From assembly GCA_000016765.1 (NCBI GenBank), contig CP000699.1, forward strand, positions 372,001 to 436,000: DNA of 64,000 nt, read 5' to 3'. A program made the position numbers and the translations under genes. This document shows positions 26,133 through 35,326 of the stretch, in pieces; position 1 is the first letter of the stretch; each line of letters starts with the position of its first letter. The notes under the pieces are model-generated. The model saw nothing but the letters and a program-made list of their open reading frames with translations, did no database searches and was not told the DNA's origin. This stretch comes from Rhizorhabdus wittichii RW1 (GTDB lineage Bacteria; Pseudomonadota; Alphaproteobacteria; Sphingomonadales; Sphingomonadaceae).

Positions 26133-27260
26133 TCAGGCGAACAGGCTGTCGCCGAAGCGCTCGGTGTGGCGGACCAGGTCGCCATATTGCTTTTCGAGGC
26201 TCATCAGCCGGCGGAAATAATGGCTGACCGCATATTCGTCGGTCAGGCCGTAGCCGCCATGGACCTGGATGCCGTTGCGCGAGACGAGCTGGCCGGCCTC
26301 GCCGATCACGATCCGCGCGGCCGACAGGGCGGCGGCGCGCTCGGCGGCGGGGCGGCTGCTGTTGGCGATCGCATGATAGAGCATCGAGCGTGCCTGGTGG
26401 GTCGCGACGAACATGTCGGCCAGGATGTGCTGGATCGCCTGGAAGGAGCCGATCGCGGCGCCGAACTGCTTGCGCTCCCTGGCATAGTCGCCGCAGATGC
26501 GGATGCAGGCCTCCATCGCGCCGACCGCCTGCGCCATCAGCGCCACGCCGGCGCGATGGATCGCCTCGTCGAGCACCGCTACGCCGCCATGGCCGCCGAC
26601 CAGCAGCGCCTCGGCGGGGAGCGCGACGTCGGTCAGCCGGATGTCGGCGGCGCGGGTGCCGTCGATCAGCGGATAGGCGTCGACGGCGAGGCCGTCGGCA
26701 TCGGACGGCACCAGGAACAGCGCGACCCCGTCCTCGCCCTCGATCCGCGCCGAGACGATCAGCCGGGCGGCGCTCGGCGCGTCGGCGGCCATCAGCTTGG
26801 CGCCGGTCAGGGCGAAGCCGTCGGCGGTGCGCCGCGCGACGGTGGCGACGGCGTCGGTCGACAGCGGATCGGCGCCCGGTTCCTGATGGGCGAGGGCGAC
26901 CCGCAGCGCGCCGGTGGCGATCTCGCCCATCAGCTCGGCGGCGCGGCCCCGGTCGGCGGCTTGGCGGAGGATCTGGCCCGCCAGCACCACGGTGCTGACA
27001 TAGGGTTCGGTGGCGAGCGACTTGCCCAGCGCGACGTTGAGCAGGGCGACGTCCTCGATCGAGCCGTCGAGCCCGCCGGCGGCCTCGGGCAGCGGCAACG
27101 CCAGCCAGCCCAGTTCGGCGAACCGGGCCCAGCGGCCCTCGTCGAAGCCGAGCGGATCATGGCGCCGCTCGCGCCAATATTCGACGCCCGAGCTGTCGGC
27201 CAGCAGCCGCTCGGCGCTGTCGAGCAGCATCGTCTGAATGTCGGACTTGGCGAAATCCAT
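26133..27260 (-). CDS. Acyl-CoA dehydrogenase, smaller subunit type
   Basis: A 375-residue acyl-CoA dehydrogenase of the FadE28-like type. The N-terminal helical domain includes WARFAELGWLALPLPEAAGG. ALAHQEPGADP lies in the middle beta region, and the C-terminal helices include the FAD-contact segment QVHGGYGLTDEYAVSHYFRR. It is encoded nine bases after the 399-residue dehydrogenase, an arrangement matching the alpha2-beta2 enzymes used for steroid side-chain and ring oxidation in actinobacteria. It would introduce a 2,3-double bond into an acyl-CoA in the cytoplasm. Substrate inferred as bulky; not proven. Confidence 0.93.
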   Translation of the reverse strand: MDFAKSDIQTMLLDSAERLLADSSGVEYWRERRHDPLGFDEGRWARFAELGWLALPLPEAAGGLDGSIEDVALLNVALGKSLATEPYVSTVVLAGQILRQAADRGRAAELMGEIATGALRVALAHQEPGADPLSTDAVATVARRTADGFALTGAKLMAADAPSAARLIVSARIEGEDGVALFLVPSDADGLAVDAYPLIDGTRAADIRLTDVALPAEALLVGGHGGVAVLDEAIHRAGVALMAQAVGAMEACIRICGDYARERKQFGAAIGSFQAIQHILADMFVATHQARSMLYHAIANSSRPAAERAAALSAARIVIGEAGQLVSRNGIQVHGGYGLTDEYAVSHYFRRLMSLEKQYGDLVRHTERFGDSLFA

Positions 27261-27269
27261 GGGTGATCC

Positions 27270-28469
27270 TCAGAGTCCGTAGGCCAGCTTGGCGAGGATG
27301 TTCTTCTGCACCTGCTTGGTGCCGCCATAGATGGTGGCGGCGCGGGTGATCAGGGCGATGGTGGTGCGGCCGGGAACATGCTCGGCCCAGTCGGCGCTCG
27401 GCGCGGGCGCGTCCGGGCCGGGCTCGTAATAGCGCAGCGACTTGGCGCCGAGCGCGTCGAGCTGGAGCATGGTGATCTCCTGCTGCAGCTCGGACCCGCG
27501 GATCTTGAGCACCGAGGCGGCGGCCGCCTCGGGAAAGCCGGTCTCCTCATGCGCCAGCACGCGCAGCACCGACCATTCGAGCGCGATCAGGTCGGCCTGC
27601 ACCCGGGCGAAGCGCGCGCGATAGGCGGGATCGTCGCACACGCGCCGGCCGCCGGCCGTCTCGTGGCGGGCGATCTCCTTGGCGCGCTCCAGCTCGCGCT
27701 TGCTCCAATAGATGAAGCTCGAGGTGGTGCGCTCATGCTCGAGCAGGAATTTGGCGTAGGTCCAGCCCATGCCGGGCTCGCCGACGAGCTGCTCGGCCGG
27801 CACCTCGACATTGTCGAGGAACACCTCGCACAGATGCGCCTCGCCGTTGATCTGCGGAATCTGCCGGACGGTGACGCCGGGGCTCGCCATGTCGATGATC
27901 AGGAAGGAGATGCCCTTTTGCGGCTTCACCGTCTTGTCGGTCCGCACCAGGAAGAAGCCCCAGCGCGCATGGGCGGCGCCGCTCGTCCAGATCTTCTGGC
28001 CGTTGACGACATATGTGTCGCCGACCAGCTCGGCCGAGGTGCGCAGCGAGGCGAGGTCGGAGCCCGAGCCCGGCTCGGAGAAGCCCTGCGCCCAATAGGT
28101 GTCGCCGTTGCGGATCATCGGCAGGAAGCGTTCGCGCAGCACCTGTGACCCGAAGGTGTAGAGCACCGGCCCCAGCATATGGGTGCCGCCCCAGTCGAAC
28201 TCGGGCGCGTCGGCGGCGTAGAGCTCCTCGTTGAAGATGAAGAGCTGCTGCGGGGTCCAGTCGCACCCGCCATGCTCCTTCGGCCAGTGCGCCACCGCGC
28301 GGCCGTGGCGATTGAGGATGCGCATCCAGTCCTGCTGGTCCTGGATGGTCGCGTTGTTCTGGACCTTGGTGCGCTGCCGCGCCTTCATCTCGGGCGGAAG
28401 CACCTCGTCGATGAAGGCCCGGATCTCCTTGCGAAAACCTTCCAGTTCCGGATCGTGCAGCAGTTCCAT
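27270..28469 (-). CDS. Acyl-CoA dehydrogenase, larger subunit type
   Basis: A 399-residue acyl-CoA dehydrogenase of the FadE29-like type. WPKEHGGCDWTPQQ lies in the N-terminal domain, followed by the flavin-contacting QGFSEPGSGSDLASLRT and the central WTSGAAHARWGFFLVRTD. The C-terminus IYGGTKQVQKNILAK is characteristic of the group. It precedes the 375-residue partner by nine bases. The gene is divergent from an SDR across a 135-base gap. The start MELLHDPEL is the only one matching family length; a longer frame upstream is spurious. Confidence 0.94.
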   Translation of the reverse strand: MELLHDPELEGFRKEIRAFIDEVLPPEMKARQRTKVQNNATIQDQQDWMRILNRHGRAVAHWPKEHGGCDWTPQQLFIFNEELYAADAPEFDWGGTHMLGPVLYTFGSQVLRERFLPMIRNGDTYWAQGFSEPGSGSDLASLRTSAELVGDTYVVNGQKIWTSGAAHARWGFFLVRTDKTVKPQKGISFLIIDMASPGVTVRQIPQINGEAHLCEVFLDNVEVPAEQLVGEPGMGWTYAKFLLEHERTTSSFIYWSKRELERAKEIARHETAGGRRVCDDPAYRARFARVQADLIALEWSVLRVLAHEETGFPEAAAASVLKIRGSELQQEITMLQLDALGAKSLRYYEPGPDAPAPSADWAEHVPGRTTIALITRAATIYGGTKQVQKNILAKLAYGL

Positions 28470-28569
28470 CGGATACCTCGAACAATATCGCCATCCCATG
28501 GCGCCAGCCCCGGCGGGGTGCAAGCGGGCCCCGGTTCCCATCATCAATGCGATGGAGCGGGGCGGCGGT

Positions 28570-28598
28570 TTGACAAGCCGGGGCGCCGGCGATGCTAT
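28570..28598 (+). promoter_or_regulatory. Putative promoter of the SDR gene, possibly leaderless
   Basis: A consensus -35 TTGACA (28570-28575) is followed after 17 bases by TGCTAT (28593-28598). Transcription would begin about seven bases on, at or beside the ATG at 28605. No ribosome site precedes that ATG, which fits a leaderless message. The -10 match is only moderate. Confidence 0.4.
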
Positions 28599-28604
28599 GT
28601 CTGC

Positions 28605-29366
28605 ATGCAACATGCGGACAGCCTGATCTGGATTTCCGGCGCGACCGAGGGGATCGGCCTCGGCCTGTCGCGCAACGTCCCCTATCCGGGCGCGCGGGTG
28701 ATCAACCTGTCGCGGCGGGCGCATCCGGCGATCGAGAGCGTGCATCTCGACCTCGCCGACCCGTCGAGCTGGGACGCGGTGGCCGCGCATTTCCGCGAGA
28801 CACTCGCCGGCTTCCGGGGCAAGCGCGCGATCTTCGTCCAGAACGCGCACCTCAAGGGGATGACGGGTTTCGCCGGAGAGGTGCCGGCCGCGGATTATGC
28901 GCGCGACCTGACCGCCAACATGGTCGCGCCGATCCGGTTGGGCGAGGCCTTTCTGCGCGCGCTGATCGACAGCGGCCATGCCGGCGAGGCCGGGCTGGTG
29001 ATGATGTCGTCGGCCTCGGCGCGGTCGCCCTATGAGGGGCAGTCGGTCTATTGCGCGGGCAAGGCGGCGCTGGAGATGTGGGTCCGGGTGGTGCGGCGCG
29101 AACTGCGCCAGCGGGGGCGCGAGCATGTCTGGGTGACGGCGGTGCGCCCCGGCTTCGTCGACACCGGCCTCACCCGCCACGTCGCGGCGATGGCCGATCG
29201 CGATTATCCGGTCGCCTCGATGCTGCGCGGACAGATCGAGCGCCGCGAAGGTGTGATGGATATCGACACCGCCGCGCGGCAGATCTGGGCGGCGCTGCCG
29301 ACCGACCGGTCGCTGCTGTCGTTCGGCGAGCAGGTGCAGGTCGATCGCGCCGGGGGCGCGGCATGA
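28605..29366 (+). CDS. SDR-family oxidoreductase
   Basis: A 253-residue short-chain dehydrogenase. The nucleotide motif is GATEGIGLG (residues 11-19), the catalytic Ser region VMMSSASA is followed by YCAGKAA with Tyr and Lys, and RPGFVDTGL lies downstream. The N-terminus is short (MQHADSLIWISG), and no Shine-Dalgarno sequence is visible before the ATG. It overlaps the next SDR by four bases (ATGA), so the two form an operon. The pair is divergent from the acyl-CoA dehydrogenases. Substrate unknown. Confidence 0.88.
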   Translation: MQHADSLIWISGATEGIGLGLSRNVPYPGARVINLSRRAHPAIESVHLDLADPSSWDAVAAHFRETLAGFRGKRAIFVQNAHLKGMTGFAGEVPAADYARDLTANMVAPIRLGEAFLRALIDSGHAGEAGLVMMSSASARSPYEGQSVYCAGKAALEMWVRVVRRELRQRGREHVWVTAVRPGFVDTGLTRHVAAMADRDYPVASMLRGQIERREGVMDIDTAARQIWAALPTDRSLLSFGEQVQVDRAGGAA

Positions 29367-30232
29367 GCGGCTTCTCGATCGAGGGCCGCACCGCCTTCGT
29401 CACCGGCGGAGCGAGCGGGATCGGGCTGGGCATCGCCCGCGCGCTGATCGGGCGCGGCGCGCGCGTCGCCGTCGCCGACGTGGACGGCGCGGCGGTCGGG
29501 CGGGCGGTCGAGGCGCTGTCCGCCGCTGGCCGGGTCGAGGGCGTCGCCCTCGACGTGCGCGACCGCAATGGCTGGCAGGCGGCGCGCGCGACGGTCGAGG
29601 CCGCGCTCGGCCCGGTCAGCCTGCTCGTCAACAATGCCGGGGTGACCGGCTATGACCCGATCGTCGATACGCCGCCCGCCCATTTCGACTGGATCGTCGG
29701 CGTCAACCTGACCGGCGCGTTCAACGGCGTGCACTGCTTCGGCCGGGCGATGATCGACCGGGGCGAGGGCGGCCATATCCTCAACACCGCCTCGATCGCC
29801 GGGCTCTACGGCTCCAACGCCCTGACGGTGGGGGCCTATGCCGCGAGCAAGTTCGGCCTGGTCGGGCTGTCGGAACGGCTGCGCGTCGAGCTGGCGCCGC
29901 ACGGCATCGGCGTGTCGCTGCTCTGTCCGGGACTGGTCTCGACCGCGATCGGCGCCAATGCGGCGAAGCTGCGGCCGGGCCCGGCCGGGATGGCGCTGGC
30001 CGACAATCCGGCTTTCGCCGGGCTGCGGCAGCGCGCGCCGACCGCCGGGCTCGATCCCGACCGGCTCGGGCCGTTCGTGGTGCGGGCGATCGAGGAGAAT
30101 CGCGCCTACATCATCCCGCACCCGCATTTCGCCGAGCAGGTCGAGGCGCGCCACGCGGCGCTGATGGCCGATTTCGGCGAGCCGGCCGATCCCGCCCTGC
30201 CGCTCGCGCCCGACTGGCGCGACCTGGCCTGA
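29363..30232 (+). CDS. SDR-family oxidoreductase
   Basis: A 289-residue SDR with the Rossmann motif GGASGIGLG (residues 16-24), NNAGVTG near residue 93, catalytic Ser in NTASIAGLYG and Y-x3-K in AYAASKFG near residue 160. The longer C-terminus, including ENRAYIIPHPHF, is typical of the classical SDRs found in steroid and alcohol oxidation clusters. It is coupled to the preceding SDR by an ATGA overlap and ends before a palindromic repeat shared with a convergent GMC gene. Confidence 0.9.
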   Translation: MSGFSIEGRTAFVTGGASGIGLGIARALIGRGARVAVADVDGAAVGRAVEALSAAGRVEGVALDVRDRNGWQAARATVEAALGPVSLLVNNAGVTGYDPIVDTPPAHFDWIVGVNLTGAFNGVHCFGRAMIDRGEGGHILNTASIAGLYGSNALTVGAYAASKFGLVGLSERLRVELAPHGIGVSLLCPGLVSTAIGANAAKLRPGPAGMALADNPAFAGLRQRAPTAGLDPDRLGPFVVRAIEENRAYIIPHPHFAEQVEARHAALMADFGEPADPALPLAPDWRDLA

Positions 30233-30274
30233 GGTCTGGTTCCGTAAGATCGAACCGTTCGTCCCGCCCGCTAA

Positions 30275-30302
30275 CGTCATTCCCGCGAAAGCGGGAATGA
30301 CG
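30275..30302. repeat. Palindromic intergenic repeat, single unit
   Basis: Identical over its 28 bases to the unit at 4103-4130: arms CGTCATTCCCGC and GCGGGAATGACG around GAAA. It lies between the convergent SDR and GMC genes, the same context as the first copy, and could serve as a two-way transcription stop. Confidence 0.9.
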
Positions 30303-30320
30303 ACGGGGAAGACGCCCGCC

Positions 30321-32006
30321 CTATCGCGCGTCGGCCAGGATCAGGTCGGCGGCCTTCTCGGCGATCATCACCGTGGCGGCGTGGGTGTTGCCGGAAACGA
30401 TGTTGGGCATCACCGAGGCGTCGACGACGCGCAGCCCCTCGACGCCGTTGACCCGGAGGGTGGGGGAGACCACCGCGTCCGCGCCCGGCCCCATCGCGCA
30501 GGTGCAGCTCTGGTGATAGCCGGTCGATCCGCTCGCCCGCGCGAAGGCGAGCAGCGCCTCGTCGCTGTCGACCGCCGCGCCGGGGGTCAACTCATGATCG
30601 AAATAGGGGGCGAGCGCCGGGCTGTGCATGATCCGCCGCGCCCAGCGCAGCGACGCGACCTGGGCGCGCCGATCGGCCTCGTCGGCGAGGTAGTTGGGCT
30701 TGATCGACGGGTGGTCGCGATAGTCGGGCGACTGGATGTGGATCGAGCCGTGCGAGCGCGGGCGCATCACATAGCCGCCGACGGTCATGCCCGGCGCGCG
30801 CTCCATCGACATCGTGCCATGCTTGGCGAGCCCTTCGAAATCCACCGTCGCCGGGCTGGCGAAGAACTGGATGTCGGGCAGGTCGAGCGCCGGATCGGAC
30901 TTGAGGAAGGCGGTCAGGTTCGATCCGCCCAGCGCCAGCAGGCCGCTGCGGGTGAAGGCGTAGCGGAGAAGCTGGCCCACCAGCCGCACGCCGCGCGACA
31001 GCTCGTTGAAGCCGGCCGATCCGGGCTTCATCCGCGCGCGGACCATCGCGGCATAATGGTCCTGCAGATTCTCGCCGACGCGGGGGCGGTCGACGAGTAT
31101 GTCGATGCCCAGCGCGCGGAGCCGCTCGCCGTCGCCGATGCCCGACAGCTCGAGCATCTGGGGCGAGTTGATCGCGCCGCCCGACAGGATCACCTCGCGC
31201 CGGGCGCGGACCTGCCTGCGGACGCCGCCCTGCACATAGTCGACGCCGACCGCCTTCTTGCCTTCGAACAGGATGCGGGTGGCGTGGGCGCGGAGCAGCA
31301 CCGTCAGGTTCGGGCGCTTCATCGCCGGGTGGAGATAGGCAACCGCCGCCGACACGCGCACGCCGTTGCGGGCGTTGAGCCGGACGCGGGCGACGCCCTC
31401 GCGCGTGGTGCCGTTGAGATCGGTGCTGACCGGCGCGCCGGCTTCCTCGAACGCGCGGGTCATGACGTCGAGCATGGCGTGCTTCATCGGCACGTCGCTG
31501 ACATGGAGCGGGCCCGGCTGCACCCCGCTGACCTGGCCTTCGCCGTGCTGATGCTCGATCCGCCGGAAATAGGGCTCGACATCGTCCCACGACCAGCCGT
31601 CGCAGCCGAGCTGTCGCCAGCCCTGATAATCCTCGGGCAGGCCGCGTACCCAGAGCATGCCGTTGATCGACGAGGAGCCGCCCAGCACCTTGCCGCGCGG
31701 GAAGCTGTGCTGTCGCCCTTCGGTGCCCGGGTCCGGATCGGTCATGTAGTTCCAGTTGACCTTCGGGTCCTTCAGCATCCGGGTGAAGCCCGCGGGCATG
31801 TGGATGTTGATGTTCGCGAAGGCCTGGGCCGGATCGGAGAGGTTGCGTGTCGGCCGGTCGTCGGCGCCGGCTTCGAGGACGACGACCTTGTGACGGCCGT
31901 CGGTGCTGAGCCGGTTGGCGAGCACGCAGCCCGCCGATCCCGCGCCGATGATCACATAGTCGGCCTCGGCGCCGTCCTCGATGCGCCCGTCCGCTCCGCC
32001 TGCCAT
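30321..32006 (-). CDS. GMC-family FAD-dependent alcohol dehydrogenase
   Basis: A 561-residue GMC oxidoreductase. The FAD motif [14 protein letters not shown] lies near residue 23, the signature [15 protein letters not shown] near residue 105, [10 protein letters not shown] near residue 85, and the active-site region is [16 protein letters not shown] with [16 protein letters not shown] at the end. It resembles choline and polyethylene-glycol dehydrogenases. GGGAGAAGAAAAG precedes the start [10 protein letters not shown]; an in-frame extension to 32162 is unsupported. It is divergent from an SDR-sulfatase-aldehyde dehydrogenase-MFS-acyl-CoA ligase series, and its product aldehyde could feed that aldehyde dehydrogenase. 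Confidence 0.93.
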   Translation of the reverse strand: MAGGADGRIEDGAEADYVIIGAGSAGCVLANRLSTDGRHKVVVLEAGADDRPTRNLSDPAQAFANINIHMPAGFTRMLKDPKVNWNYMTDPDPGTEGRQHSFPRGKVLGGSSSINGMLWVRGLPEDYQGWRQLGCDGWSWDDVEPYFRRIEHQHGEGQVSGVQPGPLHVSDVPMKHAMLDVMTRAFEEAGAPVSTDLNGTTREGVARVRLNARNGVRVSAAVAYLHPAMKRPNLTVLLRAHATRILFEGKKAVGVDYVQGGVRRQVRARREVILSGGAINSPQMLELSGIGDGERLRALGIDILVDRPRVGENLQDHYAAMVRARMKPGSAGFNELSRGVRLVGQLLRYAFTRSGLLALGGSNLTAFLKSDPALDLPDIQFFASPATVDFEGLAKHGTMSMERAPGMTVGGYVMRPRSHGSIHIQSPDYRDHPSIKPNYLADEADRRAQVASLRWARRIMHSPALAPYFDHELTPGAAVDSDEALLAFARASGSTGYHQSCTCAMGPGADAVVSPTLRVNGVEGLRVVDASVMPNIVSGNTHAATVMIAEKAADLILADAR

Positions 32007-32176
32007 CTTTTCTTCTCCCGTGTCGGTCGAGCGATGTGCCGTGCGATCGGGTGCGGGCTCAAGCAGATTGCGCGCAAGGCTGTGGAGATCATCAATATGA
32101 TGGATGCCGGGCGGCCATCTGTATCTTGGCCGATCGGGCGCTATGTCGGTCGGCACAAGCAAGGGAAGAGGACGGG

Positions 32177-32977
32177 ATGACGGCGCTTTTTTCGCTGGAA
32201 GGGCGGACCGCGATGGTGACGGGCGCGTCGCGCGGGCTGGGGCGCGCCATCGCGCTGGGCCTCGCCGATGCGGGCGCCTCGCTGATCCTGGCGGCGCGCG
32301 ACGCGGCGAAGCTGGGCGAGGTGGCCGACGAGGTCCGCGCCAAGGGCCGCGACGCCCGGATCGTCACCTTCGACCTCGCCGACATGGCCTCGGTCGAGGC
32401 GGCGGCCCGTGGGCTGGTCGACGAGGGCGCGCCGATCGACATCCTCGTCAACAATGGCGGGATCGCCGAATGGGGGCCGCTGCACGGGTCGAGCCTCGAC
32501 CATTGGGAACGGACCTTCGACGTCAACGTCTCGGCCATCTACCTGTTGTGCCGCGAGCTATCCAAGCCGATGGCCGAACGCGGATGGGGACGGATCATCA
32601 ACTTCGCCTCCTATGTCGCCGAGACTGGTCGACCCAATCTGTCGGCCTATGTCGCCAGCAAGCATGCGGTGCTGGGGCTGACCCGCGCCGTCGCCGCCGA
32701 TCTCGCGCCGCATGGCGTCACCTGCAACGCCATCGCGCCCGGTATCTTCCTGACCGACATGGCCGCGCCGACCGCCGGCCATCCACAGCGCGCCAAGATA
32801 TTCCGCGACGCGATCGCGATCGGGCGGTTCGGCGACCCGGCCGAGATCGTCGGTCCGGTCCAGTTCCTCGCCTCGGAAGCCTCGCGCTACGTGACCGGCC
32901 ATATGCTGCCGGTCGACGGCGGCATCGCGAACATATTGTCGCTGCCGGTCGTCGTCGAAGGCGGATCGCTGGACTGA
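32177..32977 (+). CDS. SDR-family oxidoreductase (FabG-like)
   Basis: A 266-residue classical SDR with GASRGLGRA (residues 15-23), NNGGIAEWG near residue 95, INFASYVAE with the catalytic Ser, and [10 protein letters not shown] with Tyr and Lys near residue 158. The C-terminus [15 protein letters not shown] is typical of FabG-like enzymes. The start follows GGGAAGAGGA. It begins a plus-strand series with sulfatase, aldehyde dehydrogenase, MFS permease, acyl-CoA ligase and crotonase, with only 3-10 bases between genes or small overlaps. Substrate unknown. Confidence 0.91.
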   Translation: MTALFSLEGRTAMVTGASRGLGRAIALGLADAGASLILAARDAAKLGEVADEVRAKGRDARIVTFDLADMASVEAAARGLVDEGAPIDILVNNGGIAEWGPLHGSSLDHWERTFDVNVSAIYLLCRELSKPMAERGWGRIINFASYVAETGRPNLSAYVASKHAVLGLTRAVAADLAPHGVTCNAIAPGIFLTDMAAPTAGHPQRAKIFRDAIAIGRFGDPAEIVGPVQFLASEASRYVTGHMLPVDGGIANILSLPVVVEGGSLD

Positions 32978-32986
32978 GCGGCGGCG

Positions 32987-35323
32987 ATGGAGCGCGATCC
33001 CAATAAGCTGTCGCGGCGCGAGGCGATCGCCGCGGGCATCACCGGCTCGGCGGCGGTCGCGGCCGGCCTGACCGCCGCGCCGGCACAGGCGAGGGACGCC
33101 GCCGGGTTCAAGGGCCGCATCGCGCCGGTGATGAGCGCCTCGACCCCGGATATCCGACAAGAGGTCGTGCCGGCGGCGGGCAGCCCCAATGTCCTGCTGA
33201 TCATCCTCGACGATGTCGGCTTCGCCGATCTGGGCTGCTATGGCGGCGAGATCCCGACGCCGAACATCGATCGCCTGGCTGCATCGGGGATTCGCTACAC
33301 CAATTTCCGGACCACCGGCGTCTGTTCGGCGACCCGCGCCAGCGTGATGACCGGGCTCAACCCGCACAGTGCCGGGATCGGTTGGCTGACCTTCTCCGAT
33401 GCGGGCTATCCCGGCTATCGCGGCGACCTGGCCGAGGATGCCGAGACGATGGCCGAGCGGTTCAGCGACGCAGGCTATTGCGTCTATCATGTCGGCAAAT
33501 GGCATGTGAACCTGGCGGACACCACCAACGCCGCCGGCCCGACCCGCAACTGGCCCAGCCAGCGCGGCTATGCGCGCAGCTACTGGTTCCAGGGCCATTC
33601 GACCGACTATTTCGCGCCCGCCCAGCTCTATGCCGGCAACGAGCGGATCACCCCGCCGGTCGACGGCTATTATGCGACCGACGACTTCACCGACAAGGCG
33701 CTGGCCTTCCTGCGTGATCATCGCGCGCAGCGCGGCGACCGGCCCTTCCTGATGACGCTGGCGCATCCCGGCGCCCATTCGCCGCTCCAGGCGCGGCGCG
33801 AGGACATCGCGCGCTTCAAGGGCGCCTATGACGCGGGCTGGGACGTGCTGCGCGCCGCGCGGCTCGAACGGCAGAAGGCGATGGGGCTGATCCCGGCCGA
33901 CGCCGTCCTGCCGCCCGCCAACCCCGGCGTGCCGCGCTGGGATACGCTCGATCCGGCCGCGCGCCGGGTGCAGGCGCGCTACATGGAGGTCTATGCCGCG
34001 ATGATCGCGCGGATCGACGATGGGGTGGGGCGCATCCTCGACGCGCTCGACGCCTCGGGCGACCATGACAATACGATCGTCGCGCTGATCTCCGACAATG
34101 GCGGCGCGCCCGACGGGCGGGGCGGCACGCCCAACCTGCTGGCGATGGTCAATGGCGGCGTCACTCCGGCCCAAGTGGCCGAGCGGTTCGACGAGATCGG
34201 CGGGCCGGACAGCTATCCGATGTATTCGCTGGGCTGGGCGTCGGTGTCGAACACGCCGTTCCGGCTCTACAAGCACGACACCCATCTCGGCGGGGTCGCC
34301 GACCCGCTGATCCTGAGCTGGCCCAAGGCGATCCCGGCGCGGGGCGAACTGCGCGGCCAGTTCCTGCATGCGATCGACCTGCTGCCGACCCTGATCGACG
34401 CGGCGGGCCTTTCCGCCACGTCCGGCCGCGCGGGCGCGAAGCCGATCGAGGGCCGCTCGGCCCGGCCGAGCTTCACCGACCGCGCCGCGCCCGATCCGCG
34501 CGACCGCCAATATTTCGAGATGGGCGGGCTCCGCGCGATGCGGCTCGGCCGGTGGCGGATCGTGTCCAAGGGGCGGTTCGGCCTGCCCGGCGACGCGTGG
34601 GAGCTGTACGACACCGCGACCGATCCCAACGAGACCCGCGACCTCGCCGCCGAGCGGCCCGACATCGTCGAGCGGCTCGACCGCGCCTGGATGAAGGAGG
34701 CGCAGGCGCATCAGGTCTTCCCGATCGACGATCGCTCGCTGCTCGAACGCTCCTTCGCCGAGCTGTTCCGGGGCGGCGGCAAGGATCGTTGGTCGATCAT
34801 CCCGCCGATCGACCTGATCCCCGAGGAATCCTCGCCCAAGCTGCTCGGCCGCGATTTCGAGGTCGAGTTGACGCTGGCCGATGCCGGGCGGCAGGGCGTG
34901 CTGTTCGCCCATGGCAACCAGTTCCTCGGCGCCGTCGCCTTCGTCCGCGACGGGCGGGTGTGGTTCGAGTTCCGCTGCGATCCCCATCTGATCGCGCTCG
35001 ACGCGCCCTGGCCCGCGAAGGCGCGCAGCGTGCGCTTCGTCCAGCGCCTGTCGGCGCGTCCGCGCGTCGGGCGGCTGTCGATCGTCATCGACGGGCGCGA
35101 GGTGGCGGCGCTCGACAGCGACCGGCTGCTGCTCGGCACGCCGATGCAGGGGCTTCAGATCGGGCGCAACGGCGCGGTGCGCGCCAGCCCGCGCTATGCC
35201 GCGCCCTTCGCCTTCGACGGGCGGATCGAGCGCGTCGAGATCCGCACCGACAACAAGCCCTATGACGCCGGCGAGATCGCCGCCGCGAGCCGCGCCTATG
35301 CCGCGCCAGCCAGGAAGGACTAG
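32987..35323 (+). CDS. Arylsulfatase-family sulfatase with Tat-like signal
   Basis: A 778-residue sulfatase that would cleave a sulfate ester, probably in the periplasm. Residues 8-36 look like a twin-arginine signal (SRREA, then an Ala/Gly-rich core ending APAQA). The metal ligands D75-D76 lie in LIILDDVGFADLG. The formylglycine site is C113-S-A-T-R, an accepted CxAxR variant of CxPxR, and HVGKWH follows near residue 168. Residues from about 615 form an extra beta-rich C-terminal domain. It sits between an SDR and an aldehyde dehydrogenase. Maturation would need a formylglycine-generating enzyme, which is not in the window. Confidence 0.93.
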   Translation: MERDPNKLSRREAIAAGITGSAAVAAGLTAAPAQARDAAGFKGRIAPVMSASTPDIRQEVVPAAGSPNVLLIILDDVGFADLGCYGGEIPTPNIDRLAASGIRYTNFRTTGVCSATRASVMTGLNPHSAGIGWLTFSDAGYPGYRGDLAEDAETMAERFSDAGYCVYHVGKWHVNLADTTNAAGPTRNWPSQRGYARSYWFQGHSTDYFAPAQLYAGNERITPPVDGYYATDDFTDKALAFLRDHRAQRGDRPFLMTLAHPGAHSPLQARREDIARFKGAYDAGWDVLRAARLERQKAMGLIPADAVLPPANPGVPRWDTLDPAARRVQARYMEVYAAMIARIDDGVGRILDALDASGDHDNTIVALISDNGGAPDGRGGTPNLLAMVNGGVTPAQVAERFDEIGGPDSYPMYSLGWASVSNTPFRLYKHDTHLGGVADPLILSWPKAIPARGELRGQFLHAIDLLPTLIDAAGLSATSGRAGAKPIEGRSARPSFTDRAAPDPRDRQYFEMGGLRAMRLGRWRIVSKGRFGLPGDAWELYDTATDPNETRDLAAERPDIVERLDRAWMKEAQAHQVFPIDDRSLLERSFAELFRGGGKDRWSIIPPIDLIPEESSPKLLGRDFEVELTLADAGRQGVLFAHGNQFLGAVAFVRDGRVWFEFRCDPHLIALDAPWPAKARSVRFVQRLSARPRVGRLSIVIDGREVAALDSDRLLLGTPMQGLQIGRNGAVRASPRYAAPFAFDGRIERVEIRTDNKPYDAGEIAAASRAYAAPARKD

Positions 35324-35326
35324 CCG

